Shown piece by piece: positions 1 to 8,211 of a stretch of 64,000 nucleotides of DNA. A model generated the notes under the pieces. The model was not told the DNA's origin. It saw only the letters and a list, made by a program, of their open reading frames with translations, and did no database searches. Numbering within the stretch: the stretch's first letter is position 1; the number at the start of each line of letters is the position of its first letter. This stretch comes from Sphingomonas sp. R-74633 (GTDB lineage: Bacteria; Pseudomonadota; Alphaproteobacteria; Sphingomonadales; Sphingomonadaceae), in contig NZ_JACCFG010000002.1 in NCBI RefSeq assembly GCF_013416555.1, forward strand, positions 558,001 to 622,000. The letters run 5' to 3'. The position numbers were made by a program, and so were the translations under genes.

Positions 1-314
1 CCGGCCGGTGCCGCGAGCACTATCGAAGTCGCGTCTGCCTGTTCGGCGTCGAGCAACGGCTGAACCTGCTTCCACCAGCTCTTCGGAAAGGGCTGGCCGT
101 TCATCCTGAGATTACCCTCGGCATAGCTCGCCTCGCTGAGCGCGCGGCACGCCTGGATCGCAGCGTCGAGCGCCGATTTGCGCGCGACCATGTCGGCCGC
201 CACGGCGCCCAACCTGGCAGCGATGCAGCTGGTTTGGCTGGATACGATCGGCAGATGCGTCTTGTTCGACACCGCAACGCCACCGCTCGCCAGTGCGATC
301 GCAAACAGCATCAT
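1..314 (-). CDS. Small secreted protein of unknown function (3' end outside window)
   Basis: Open frame running off the left edge. It starts [16 protein letters not shown], a short hydrophobic stretch that fits a signal peptide, and continues with an Ala-rich, mostly helical sequence. The first ATG lies at 314-312 and overlaps the sufB stop in an ATGA arrangement, so translation is probably coupled to sufB. About 104 codons are visible. I do not recognise the family. It sits inside the suf operon where sufC would usually follow, so either it is an insertion in that operon or sufC lies just past the edge. Confidence 0.6.
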   Translation of the reverse strand, partial: MMLFAIALASGGVAVSNKTHLPIVSSQTSCIAARLGAVAADMVARKSALDAAIQACRALSEASYAEGNLRMNGQPFPKSWWKQVQPLLDAEQADATSIVLAAPA

Positions 315-1774
315 CCGACCGACCCCTCCAGCGAGATCCCCAGCAGCTTCTGCGCCTCGACGGCAAACTCCATCGGCAGCTGCTGCAGCACTTCCTTGGC
401 GAAGCCGTTGACGATCAGCGCCACCGCGGCTTCCTGGTCGAGCCCGCGCTGCATCGCGTAGAACATCTGGTCCTCGCTGATCTTCGAGGTGGTCGCCTCA
501 TGCTCGATCTGCGCGGTCGGGTTCTTCACCTCGATGTATGGCACGGTATGCGCGCCGCACTGGTCGCCGAGCAGCAGGCTGTCGCACTGGGTGAAGTTGC
601 GGACATTCTCGGCGCCTGCATTGACCAGCACCTTGCCGCGATAGGTGTTGTCGCTGCGCCCGGCGCTGATGCCCTTCGACACGATCGTCGAGCGCGTGTT
701 CTTGCCGATGTGCAGCATCTTGGTGCCGGTATCGGCCTGCTGGCGGCCATTGGTGACCGCCACCGAATAGAATTCGCCGACCGAGCCGTCGCCCTTGAGC
801 ACGCAGCTCGGATACTTCCAGGTGATCGCGCTGCCGGTCTCGACCTGCGTCCAGCTCACCTTCGAGTTCCGCCCCTCGCATAGGGCGCGCTTGGTGACGA
901 AGTTGAAGATGCCGCCGACGCCATTCTCGTCGCCCGGATACCAGTTCTGCACGGTCGAATATTTGATCTCGGCATCGTCCAATGCGACCAGCTCGACCAC
1001 AGCGGCGTGGAGCTGGTTCTCGTCGCGCATCGGCGCGGTGCAGCCCTCGAGATACGAGACATAGGCGCCCTTGTCGGCGACGATCAGCGTGCGCTCGAAC
1101 TGGCCGGTATTCTCGGCATTGATCCGGAAATAGGTGCTCAGCTCCATCGGGCAGCGCACGCCCTCGGGAATGTAGACGAAAGTGCCGTCGGAGAAGACCG
1201 CCGCGTTCAGCGCCGAGAAGAAATTGTCGCGCACCGGCACCACCTTGCCGAGCCACTTCTTCACCAGCTCGGGATATTCGCGGATCGCCTCGCTGATCGA
1301 GCGGAAGATCACGCCGGCTTCCTCAAGCTCCTTGCGGAAGGTGGTCGCGACCGAGACGCTGTCGAACACCGCGTCGACCGCGATCTTGCGCGCGCCCTCG
1401 ACGCCGGCGAGCACTTTCTGCTCCTCGATCGGGATGCCGAGCTTCTCATAGGTCCGCCGGATCTCGGGATCGAGATCGTCGAGGCTGTTGATCGTCTTCT
1501 TCTGCTTGGGCTCCGCGTAATAATACGCGTCCTGATAATCGATGTGCGGGATCTGCAGCTTGGCCCACTCGGGCAGCGTCATTTCCTGCCAGATGCGGAA
1601 CGCCTTCAGCCGCCAGTCGAGCATCCACTCGGGCTCGCCCTTCTTGGCCGAGATGTAGCGGACCGTGTCCTCGTTCAGCCCCTTGGGCGCGAACTCCTGC
1701 TCGACGTTCGAGGCAAAGCCCCATTCATATTTCTTGTTGGCGGCTGCGAGCGCCTCGGCGTTCTTGGTGGCCAT
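311..1774 (-). CDS. sufB: Fe-S cluster assembly protein SufB
   Basis: 487 residues, the usual SufB length. SufB forms the SufBC2D scaffold on which Fe-S clusters are built in the cytoplasm. The family signature is clear: [13 protein letters not shown] near the N-terminus, [18 protein letters not shown] in the middle, and a C-terminal beta-helix region containing [14 protein letters not shown] and [15 protein letters not shown]. The start ATG overlaps the TGA of the upstream regulator gene (ATGA) and the stop overlaps the next ATG, so three genes form one coupled operon. The order regulator-sufB is typical of alphaproteobacterial suf operons; the remaining suf genes would lie to the left of the window. 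Confidence 0.97.
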   Translation of the reverse strand: MATKNAEALAAANKKYEWGFASNVEQEFAPKGLNEDTVRYISAKKGEPEWMLDWRLKAFRIWQEMTLPEWAKLQIPHIDYQDAYYYAEPKQKKTINSLDDLDPEIRRTYEKLGIPIEEQKVLAGVEGARKIAVDAVFDSVSVATTFRKELEEAGVIFRSISEAIREYPELVKKWLGKVVPVRDNFFSALNAAVFSDGTFVYIPEGVRCPMELSTYFRINAENTGQFERTLIVADKGAYVSYLEGCTAPMRDENQLHAAVVELVALDDAEIKYSTVQNWYPGDENGVGGIFNFVTKRALCEGRNSKVSWTQVETGSAITWKYPSCVLKGDGSVGEFYSVAVTNGRQQADTGTKMLHIGKNTRSTIVSKGISAGRSDNTYRGKVLVNAGAENVRNFTQCDSLLLGDQCGAHTVPYIEVKNPTAQIEHEATTSKISEDQMFYAMQRGLDQEAAVALIVNGFAKEVLQQLPMEFAVEAQKLLGISLEGSVG

Positions 1775-2196
1775 CAGGCAATCTCACTCACATTTGCGCT
1801 CAAACTGGCAAGGCTCACGCTCGCGAGCGCGCCCTTTACTGCGCCGTTGACGACATTCCAGTGCGGTTTTACCCGGCAGGTCTCCTCGACGCAGCAATCA
1901 TGCTTGCCGCCATCGACGCACGCAGTGAGCGCGATCGGCCCCTCGACTGCCTCGACGATGTCGGCGAGGCTGATCGCCGCGGCCGGACGCGCCAGCCGGA
2001 AGCCGCCGCCGGTGCCGCGCGCGCTTTCCAGCAGCCCGGCGCTCGACAGCCTGCTGACCAGCTTCTGCACGGTGGGCAGCGGCAGCCCGGTCTCCTCGGC
2101 AAGCGTGGTCGCGTTGAGCCGGCACGTCGCGCCGCAATGGCGCGCCGCCGCGGACATCATCACGACTGCATAATCGGCAAGGCTCGATAGCTTCAC
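1774..2196 (-). CDS. sufR: Rrf2-family SUF operon regulator
   Basis: 140 residues with an N-terminal winged helix ([18 protein letters not shown]) and the [10 protein letters not shown] wing typical of Rrf2/IscR proteins. Cysteines at 93, 101, 102 and 107 match the region where IscR-like proteins bind an Fe-S cluster, so the protein probably senses cluster status and controls the operon. It is the first gene, directly coupled to sufB by ATGA. This fits the alphaproteobacterial SUF assembly regulator; IscR is the alternative name. The gene symbol is by position and family, not by experiment. Confidence 0.88.
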   Translation of the reverse strand: MKLSSLADYAVVMMSAAARHCGATCRLNATTLAEETGLPLPTVQKLVSRLSSAGLLESARGTGGGFRLARPAAAISLADIVEAVEGPIALTACVDGGKHDCCVEETCRVKPHWNVVNGAVKGALASVSLASLSANVSEIA

Positions 2197-2258
2197 GCAG
2201 TTCCTTCGCTGGCCCTTCGGACCAATCGGACAAATTCGTTCCGATTGGGCAAATGGGC

Positions 2259-3188
2259 TCAGCGGCGGCGAAGGTCAACCGATTCGGGGATCACATCGGG
2301 CAGGAAGTGGAAGGTTTCGTTGTCGAGCGTCACCGCCAGCACCGGATCGATGCCCGCGCGCAGCGACGTCGGGGTGTGCCCGGTGAAGTGCCGCACTTCG
2401 TTGATCATGTGCGACTGGTCGGAGAACGGCTCGACCACCTCGTCCACCGACGCGCCCTGATAGAGGCGCATCGCCGCACCGATCGCGCGGAACTTGCGCT
2501 TCAGATGCGCAGGCGACCCGGCGAAGTAATCCTTGCACAGCCGCTGCACCTGGCGCTCGCCGATGTTCGAGCTCTGGCGGATCCGCACATAGAGATCATC
2601 GATCGTCGGGTCCTTGGTCGCCGCCCATTCGCGGACGGCACGCAGGAAGACGAGGTGCGCCTTGGGCACCGGCTTCACTTCATACTGGCGCAGCTTGAGC
2701 AGCGGCTCGATCGCGTCGACCATCTCGTCGAGCGTGTCCATCTTGTGGAGGCGCTGCCACAGCATCGGCGCCTGCTCGCAGAACAGCTTCTCGCCGTCGA
2801 TCAGGTGATCGGTGACCTTGTAGGCGGGGATGCCGATCAGCGCCTTCCAGCCGATCGCGCGCAGCGACACGCCGAAGCAGTGGAAGGGTCCGCGGAAGCG
2901 ATATTGGGCCGCGGCGGTGCCGGGGCCGTTGATCATCACCTTCTTGGTCGGCTCGGTGCGGCCGTCGGGGAAGGTCACTTCGCCCTCGCCGCGGATCACG
3001 AAGCGGAGCTGGCCGAGGTCGACGCGCTCGACACCCTCGATATCGTCCGCGTCGTGGCGATAGAGATAATAGGATTCGACGTGCGGGAGCAGCGCGCCTT
3101 CCGCCTTGCGGAATTCGATCTGCGGCCGCGGATCGCGGTCATTTTCTGCGGCCGGCTGGGCCGTCGTCATCCTGGGTGCGCCCCGCAT
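2259..3188 (-). CDS. AraC-type helix-turn-helix transcriptional regulator
   Basis: 309 residues if started at 3188, where CAGGG lies 5 bases upstream of the ATG; a start at 3170 is also possible. The N-terminal two thirds resembles the cupin-like domain seen in AraC relatives (RFVIRGEGEVTFPDG). The C-terminal part carries the two HTH units: SSNIGERQVQRLCKDYFAGS and the SVDEVVEPFSDQSHMINEVRH block, followed by FTGHTPTSLR, close to the usual F..TGxSP motif. The ligand is unknown. It stands alone, divergent from pyrD, with a 250-base leader region that holds strong hairpins. Confidence 0.85.
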   Translation of the reverse strand: MRGAPRMTTAQPAAENDRDPRPQIEFRKAEGALLPHVESYYLYRHDADDIEGVERVDLGQLRFVIRGEGEVTFPDGRTEPTKKVMINGPGTAAAQYRFRGPFHCFGVSLRAIGWKALIGIPAYKVTDHLIDGEKLFCEQAPMLWQRLHKMDTLDEMVDAIEPLLKLRQYEVKPVPKAHLVFLRAVREWAATKDPTIDDLYVRIRQSSNIGERQVQRLCKDYFAGSPAHLKRKFRAIGAAMRLYQGASVDEVVEPFSDQSHMINEVRHFTGHTPTSLRAGIDPVLAVTLDNETFHFLPDVIPESVDLRRR

Positions 3189-3202
3189 GTTTACCCTGCT
3201 CG

Positions 3203-3227
3203 ATCCGAGTATTTCCCCTCCTCGGAT
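3203..3227. other. Hairpin in the leader of the AraC-type gene
   Basis: A 7-bp perfect inverted repeat (ATCCGAG / CTCGGAT) with an 11-base loop. On the minus strand the loop is purine-rich (GAGGGGAAATA) and ends about 15 bases before the start codon of the regulator, so it could affect its translation. On the plus strand it is followed by TCTCTTTTC and could act as a weak terminator. The role is inferred only. Confidence 0.35.
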
Positions 3228-3263
3228 TCTCTTTTCTTGGCGCAAATGTACCGGATAGTCGCC

Positions 3264-3304
3264 AAATAGAAAAGTGGCCCGGCCAGCCGAAGCTGGACCG
3301 GGCC
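3264..3304 (-). terminator. Rho-independent terminator with UUCG loop
   Basis: Read on the minus strand: a 12-bp GC stem (3276-3287 with 3292-3304, one bulged base) closed by a C(UUCG)G tetraloop and followed by ACTTTTCTATTT. This is a strong intrinsic-terminator shape. No protein gene lies immediately upstream of it on this strand, since pyrD runs the other way from 3442, so it must end either an attenuated leader or a small RNA. Confidence 0.6.
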
Positions 3305-3420
3305 AAAAGGAAAGGGTTCCCCCATTGAGCGGAAACCCCTCGGGTCGCAGTTCTCGTCTAGCCGGGGGCCTGCCAAGCGTATTGGAAGGAATCGACATAC
3401 GCATCTTTACGGAGGGAAAA
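3264..3420 (-). ncRNA. Candidate small RNA opposite the pyrD leader
   Basis: The minus strand between the pyrD start and the UUCG terminator shows three consecutive foldable units: GCGTAT/ATACGC (3377-3402) exposing UUCCUUCC in its loop, a GGGUUUCC/GGGAACCC hairpin (about 3315-3340), and the terminator. Pyrimidine-rich loops of this kind pair with Shine-Dalgarno sequences in several alphaproteobacterial sRNAs. The 5' end would also be antisense to the pyrD ribosome binding region (GGAGGGAA at 3411). I found no convincing promoter, so this is a candidate only; a long leader of the AraC-type gene is the main alternative. Confidence 0.3.
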
Positions 3421-3441
3421 TCCGATGCGAAGGCCATGCCC

Positions 3442-4416
3442 ATGGCCTATAGCTTCCGCTCCGCGCTCTTCGCCCTCGACGCCGAAAGAGCGCACCGCGC
3501 CGCGATCCGTGCGCTCGCGCTCTGGGGCTCGCTCGGCACCGCTTTTAGATCCGAAATGGTTGAATCACCCGTCCAATTGGGAGGTTTGACCTTCCCGAAC
3601 CGAATCGGGCTGGCCGCCGGGCTCGACAAGGACGCCGAGGCGATTCCGGGCCTGTTCGCGCTCGGTTTCGGCGCGGTCGAGGTCGGCACGCTCACCCCGC
3701 GCCCGCAGCCGGGCAACCCCAAGCCACGGCTGTTCCGGCTGGTCGAGGACGAAGCGGTGATCAACCGCATGGGCTTCAACAATGGCGGGATCGACGCCGC
3801 GCTCGCGCGCATCGCCAGGCTGGGTCCGCAAAAGGGCATGCTCGGCATCAATGTCGGCGCCAACAAGGACAGCGACGACCGCGTGGCGGATTATGCGACC
3901 GGCGTGGCCAAGGCGGCAGCGCATGCCGATTACATCACGATCAACGTCAGCTCGCCCAACACGCCGGGCCTTCGCGATCTCCAGTCGCGCCCCGCGCTCA
4001 ACGAGCTGCTCGCCGCCAGCCACGCCGCGCGCGGCAAGACGCCGATCTTCCTGAAGGTCGCCCCCGATCTCGACCGCGCCGGCCTCGAAGGCGCGATCCG
4101 GGCGGCGCTCGACAACAGGATCGACGCACTGATCGTCTCGAACACCACCATCTCGCGCCCGCCGCTCCGCTCCGCCCATGCCGGTGAGGCCGGCGGGCTT
4201 TCGGGCAAGCCACTCACCGAACTGGCGCGGAGCAAGCTGGTCGAGGCGGTCGAGATCGCCGCCGGCGCGCTGCCGCTGATCTCGGCAGGCGGGATCGACA
4301 GCCCGGACGAGGCAAGGCGCCGCGTCGATGCCGGCGCGACTTTGGTCCAGGTCTATTCTGCCCTGGTCTACAAGGGCCCCGGCCTGCCCCGCGCGATCGC
4401 GAAGGCGCTGGCCTGA
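3442..4416 (+). CDS. pyrD: Dihydroorotate dehydrogenase, class 2 (quinone)
   Basis: 324 residues. Oxidises dihydroorotate to orotate in pyrimidine synthesis, passing electrons to membrane quinone. An amphipathic N-terminal helix typical of class 2 enzymes is present (SFRSALFALDAERAHRAAI). Conserved blocks are GLAAGLDKDAEAI, RLFRLVEDEAVINRMGFNN, TINVSSPNTPGLR with the class 2 catalytic serine, FLKVAPDL, SNTT and ISAGGI near the phosphate-binding C-terminus. The ATG at 3442 is preceded by AAGG at 8 bases; 3436 is an alternative two codons earlier. Confidence 0.96.
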   Translation: MAYSFRSALFALDAERAHRAAIRALALWGSLGTAFRSEMVESPVQLGGLTFPNRIGLAAGLDKDAEAIPGLFALGFGAVEVGTLTPRPQPGNPKPRLFRLVEDEAVINRMGFNNGGIDAALARIARLGPQKGMLGINVGANKDSDDRVADYATGVAKAAAHADYITINVSSPNTPGLRDLQSRPALNELLAASHAARGKTPIFLKVAPDLDRAGLEGAIRAALDNRIDALIVSNTTISRPPLRSAHAGEAGGLSGKPLTELARSKLVEAVEIAAGALPLISAGGIDSPDEARRRVDAGATLVQVYSALVYKGPGLPRAIAKALA

Positions 4417-4501
4417 GACTCCCCGCCCATGCGGCCGCGGCATGGCCTCGCCAAATCCGCCGCGCTTGTTGACCGGCGCGCCTGCCGCTACGGCTTGGCA
4501 C

Positions 4502-6217
4502 ATGAAGAAGCTGATCCTGCTGTTCGCGTTCCTGTTCACGCCGGTCACGGCATTCGCACAGGGGGTGGTGAGCGCCGCGGACCCGCGTGCCGCTGCTGCG
4601 GGCACCGAAATCCTGCGCGAAGGCGGCAGCGCCACCGATGCCGCGATCGCGACGATGCTCGCGCTCAACGTGGTCGAGCCGCAGAGCGCCGGCATCGGCG
4701 GCGGCGCCTTCTTCCTCCAGTACGACACCAAGACCAACAAGATCCGCACCGTCGATGGCCGCGAGGCCGCACCGATGGCCGCGACCGATCACTGGTTCTA
4801 CGCCGACGGCCAGCCGCTCGACCACCGCGCCGCGGTGCCCGGCGGCCGCAGCGTCGGCGTGCCCGGCACGCTGCGCGCGATGGCGCTCGCGCATAGCCGT
4901 GGCGGCAAGCTGCCCTGGGCCAGGCTGTTCGCACCCGCGATCAAGCTCGCCCGCGACGGCTTCACCGTCTCGCCGCGCCTCGCCAATGCGCTGCGCAGCT
5001 ATGCCCCGCATGTCGATGCCGGCGTGAAGGCGATCTATTATAGCGCCGACGGCACTCCGCTCGCCGCGGGCGCACACGTGACCAACCCGGCCCAGGCCGC
5101 CTTGCTCGAGCGCGTCGCCAGGTTCGGCCCCGACAGCTTCTATGTCGGCCCGCAGGCCGAGAAGCTCGTGCAGACCGTCAACAACGCCGCGCGCAACCCC
5201 TCGAAGATGACGACGGGCGACCTCGCCTCCTATGCCGCCAAGGACCGCCCGGTGCTGTGCGGCAAATATCGCGGCTACAAGATCTGCTCGATGGGCCCAC
5301 CCTCCTCGGGCGGCGTCACCGTGCTGATGATCCTCGCGCAGCTCGAGCGCTTCGACATGGCCAAGCTCGGCAAGGACAATCCCGTCGCCTGGCACCTCTT
5401 CGCCGAGAGCTCGCGCCTCGCTTATGCCGATCGTGACCTTTATGTCGGCGATCCGGACTATGTGCAGGTGCCGATCGCGGGCCTGCTCGACCGCAACTAT
5501 CTCGCCAGCCGCTCCGCGCTGATCCATCCCGACAGCTCGATGCCGAAGATCGAGGCCGGCCTGCCTCCCGGTGCGCCCAAGCGGGTCAAGTCGCAGAGCC
5601 AGGAAGTCCATGGCACCACCTCGCTCTCGGTGGTCGACACCGCCGGCAACATCGCCCAGGTCACCACCACGATCGAGAGTCCGTTCGGCTCGGGGCTGTC
5701 GGTGGACGGCACGATGCTCAACAACGAGCTCACCGATTTCGACATCGTGCCCGAAAATGGGGGCTATCTCGCCGCCAACCGTGTCGAGGGCGGCAAGCGC
5801 CCGCGCAGCTCGATGGCGCCGACGATCGTCTATGGTCCGGACGGCAAGGTCCGCCTCGCGATCGGCGCCGCCGGCGGCTCGACGATCATCGCCCAGGTCT
5901 CGAAGGCGATCGTCGGCGTGATCGACTGGAAGCTTTCGGCGCAGGACGCCATCGCGCTCGGCCTGCTCTACGCGCCCAGCCAGATGGCCGTGGCCGAGAA
6001 GGGCACGCAGCTCGATGCGATGATCCCGGCGCTGCAGGGACTGGGCGAAAAGGTCCAGTCCGCGCCGCTCGGTTTGAAGATGAACGCCGTCGAGCGGGTC
6101 AAGGGCGTCTGGACCGGCGGCGCCGATCCGCGCAGCGAAGGCGTGGTAATGGACCAACAGGGGCGTACGACCGTTATTCAGCGCGTGGGCGCGCAGCCGA
6201 ACCGGCCGTCGGAATAA
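4502..6217 (+). CDS. ggt: Gamma-glutamyltransferase (glutathione hydrolase precursor)
   Basis: 571 residues with a signal peptide (MKKLILLFAFLFTPVTAFAQ), so it is exported to the periplasm. It cleaves the gamma-glutamyl bond of glutathione and related compounds. Family proproteins self-cleave before a threonine nucleophile; here that is Thr372 in HGTTSLSVVD. Other marks are GIGGGAFFL near the N-terminus, SSGGV, and NNELTDF and RPRSSMAPTI in the small subunit part. It follows pyrD by 85 bases, but no functional link is evident. Confidence 0.95.
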   Translation: MKKLILLFAFLFTPVTAFAQGVVSAADPRAAAAGTEILREGGSATDAAIATMLALNVVEPQSAGIGGGAFFLQYDTKTNKIRTVDGREAAPMAATDHWFYADGQPLDHRAAVPGGRSVGVPGTLRAMALAHSRGGKLPWARLFAPAIKLARDGFTVSPRLANALRSYAPHVDAGVKAIYYSADGTPLAAGAHVTNPAQAALLERVARFGPDSFYVGPQAEKLVQTVNNAARNPSKMTTGDLASYAAKDRPVLCGKYRGYKICSMGPPSSGGVTVLMILAQLERFDMAKLGKDNPVAWHLFAESSRLAYADRDLYVGDPDYVQVPIAGLLDRNYLASRSALIHPDSSMPKIEAGLPPGAPKRVKSQSQEVHGTTSLSVVDTAGNIAQVTTTIESPFGSGLSVDGTMLNNELTDFDIVPENGGYLAANRVEGGKRPRSSMAPTIVYGPDGKVRLAIGAAGGSTIIAQVSKAIVGVIDWKLSAQDAIALGLLYAPSQMAVAEKGTQLDAMIPALQGLGEKVQSAPLGLKMNAVERVKGVWTGGADPRSEGVVMDQQGRTTVIQRVGAQPNRPSE

Positions 6218-6257
6218 GCGGGACGCTCCAAAGGAGCGCCCGGAACTAGGAGTGGGA

Positions 6258-8039
6258 ATGCGCAAGCTCGAACGTTTCGACAATCTCGTGCAGATGTTCT
6301 TCGTGCGCGCCAGGGAGAAGGGCGACGCGCCGTTCCTGTGGCACAAGGAAGGCGGCAAGTGGCAGCCGACCAGCTGGGCCGAGGCCGCGCGCCAGGTGGC
6401 GAGCCTGTCCGCCGCGCTCACCGCGCTCGGGCTGAAGCGCGGCGACCGGGTGATGCTCGTCTCCGAGAACCGCCCCGAATTCTGCATCAGCGACCTCGCG
6501 ATCATGGCCGCGGGCTGCGTGACCGTGCCGACCTACACCACCAATACCGAGCGCGATCACCAGCACATCATCGAGAATTCGGGCGCCTGCGCGATCATCG
6601 TCTCGAACACCAAGCTGGCCAAGACTTTGCTCCCCGCCGCGATCCGCGCTTCCACCGCGCGGATGATCATCGGCATCGATGAAGTCCGCGTCGCCCAGCA
6701 GGGCAGCCTGGAATTCCATGACTGGAACGCGCTGATCGCCAAGCACGACACCGATCCGCGCGGCGTTTCCTGCACCTTCCGGCGCGAGGATCTGGCCTGC
6801 ATCATCTATACGAGCGGCACCGGCGGCTCCCCGCGCGGCGTGATGCAGCATCACGGCGCGATCCTGTGCAATGTCGAGGGCTGCTGCACCGTCATCTCGG
6901 AGGATTTCGGCTGGGAGGACGAAGTGTTCCTCTCCTTCCTGCCGCTCAGCCACGCCTATGAGCATACCGGCGGGCAATATTTCCCGATCGGGCTCGGCGC
7001 GCAGATCTATTATTCCGAAGGGCTGGAGAAGCTCGCCTCGAACATCGAGGAAGTCCGCCCGACGCTGATGGTCGTCGTCCCCCGCCTGTTCGAAGTGCTG
7101 CGCACGCGCATCGTCAAGCAGGTCGAGAAACAGGGCAATTTCGCCAATTTCCTGCTCGACAAGGCGGTGGCGATCGGCGCCCGCAAGGCAGCGGGCAGTT
7201 CGGGCATCGGCGACCTGCCGATGAACCTGCTGCTCGGCGCGACGCTCAAGCCCAAGCTCTCGAAGAAGTTCGGCGGGCGGATCAAAGCGATGGTCTCGGG
7301 CGGCGCGCCGCTCAATCCCGAAGTCGGCATCTTCTTCCAAAGCCTCGGCATCACCTTCCTCCAGGGCTATGGCCAGACCGAAGCCGCGCCGGTGATCTCG
7401 TGCAACCGGCCCAAGGCGGGGCTCAAGATGGACACGGTCGGCCCGCCGCTCGAGGGCGTCGAGGTGCGCATCGCCGAGGATGGCGAGATACTGGTGCGCG
7501 GCGAGCTCGTCATGCACGGCTATTGGCGCAATGAAGAAGAGACCAAGCGCGTCCTCAAGGACGGCTGGCTGCACACCGGCGACATCGGCCTGATCGACGC
7601 CAAGGGCCGCATCCAGATCACCGACCGCAAGAAGGACATCATCGTCAACGACAAGGGCGACAATGTCGCGCCGCAAAAGGTCGAGGGGATGCTCACGCTG
7701 CAGCCCGAGGTCGTCCAGGCAATGATCGCCGGCGACAAGAAGCCCTATATGTCCGCGGTGCTCGTCCCCGATCCCGAATGGACCGCCGAATGGTGCGCGC
7801 ACACCGCCACACCATGCAACTTCAAGGACCTGGCGCACGACCCCGATTACAAGGCGGCGCTCGCGCACGCAGTGGAGCGGGTGAACAAGGACCTGTCGGT
7901 GATCGAGCGCGTGCGCAAGTTCATCGTCGCCGACGAGCCCTTCACCATCGAGAACGAGCAGCTCACGCCGAGCCTCAAGATCCGCCGGCATGTGCTGAAG
8001 GCGGTCTATGGCGAGCGGCTGGACGCGTTGTACAAATAG
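6258..8039 (+). CDS. Long-chain acyl-CoA synthetase (AMP-forming)
   Basis: 593 residues of the ANL superfamily. Activates a fatty acid to acyl-AMP and then acyl-CoA. The P-loop is IIYTSGTGGSPRG around residues 183-193, followed by SFLPLSHAYE, GYGQTEAAPV, the WLHTGDIG hinge region, and ITDRKKDIIVNDKGDNVAP near the C-terminal catalytic domain. It belongs with the long-chain FadD/ACSBG type; exact chain length cannot be read from sequence. ATG 6258 has AGGAG five bases upstream, which rules against the GTG at 6252 that lies inside this site. Confidence 0.9.
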   Translation: MRKLERFDNLVQMFFVRAREKGDAPFLWHKEGGKWQPTSWAEAARQVASLSAALTALGLKRGDRVMLVSENRPEFCISDLAIMAAGCVTVPTYTTNTERDHQHIIENSGACAIIVSNTKLAKTLLPAAIRASTARMIIGIDEVRVAQQGSLEFHDWNALIAKHDTDPRGVSCTFRREDLACIIYTSGTGGSPRGVMQHHGAILCNVEGCCTVISEDFGWEDEVFLSFLPLSHAYEHTGGQYFPIGLGAQIYYSEGLEKLASNIEEVRPTLMVVVPRLFEVLRTRIVKQVEKQGNFANFLLDKAVAIGARKAAGSSGIGDLPMNLLLGATLKPKLSKKFGGRIKAMVSGGAPLNPEVGIFFQSLGITFLQGYGQTEAAPVISCNRPKAGLKMDTVGPPLEGVEVRIAEDGEILVRGELVMHGYWRNEEETKRVLKDGWLHTGDIGLIDAKGRIQITDRKKDIIVNDKGDNVAPQKVEGMLTLQPEVVQAMIAGDKKPYMSAVLVPDPEWTAEWCAHTATPCNFKDLAHDPDYKAALAHAVERVNKDLSVIERVRKFIVADEPFTIENEQLTPSLKIRRHVLKAVYGERLDALYK

Positions 8040-8067
8040 GCAGCGCGACCTGACGTCGCACCTTTAC

Positions 8068-8152
8068 CCGTCATCCCCGCGAAGGCGGGGATCCAGAGTC
8101 GCGAAGGACGTCGCACTGTTACTCTGGGTCCCCGCCTTCGCGGGGATGACGG
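8068..8152. repeat. Paired-hairpin REP-like repeat, copy 1
   Basis: Two hairpins of the form CCCCGC-gaag-GCGGGG facing each other; the whole unit is an inverted repeat with arms of about 31 bp (8068-8098 and 8122-8152) and a single mismatch. It lies just after the acyl-CoA ligase gene and belongs to the repeat family also found near 30.9, 34.2, 40.1, 41.0, 47.4 and 56.3 kb. Confidence 0.85.
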
Positions 8153-8160
8153 TGAAAAGA

Positions 8161-8197
8161 AAAGGGCCGGGGATCGCTCCCCGGCCCTTTTGCTTTC
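8161..8197. terminator. Bidirectional intrinsic terminator
   Basis: Perfect 10-bp GC stem with a 4-base loop (GGGCCGGGGA-tcgc-TCCCCGGCCC), flanked by AAA on the left and TTTTGCTTTC on the right on the plus strand, and by TTTTCTTTTC on the minus strand. It sits between the convergent acyl-CoA ligase and M16 protease genes and can serve both. Confidence 0.85.
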
Positions 8198-8211
8198 TCA
8201 AAGCCCAGGCC

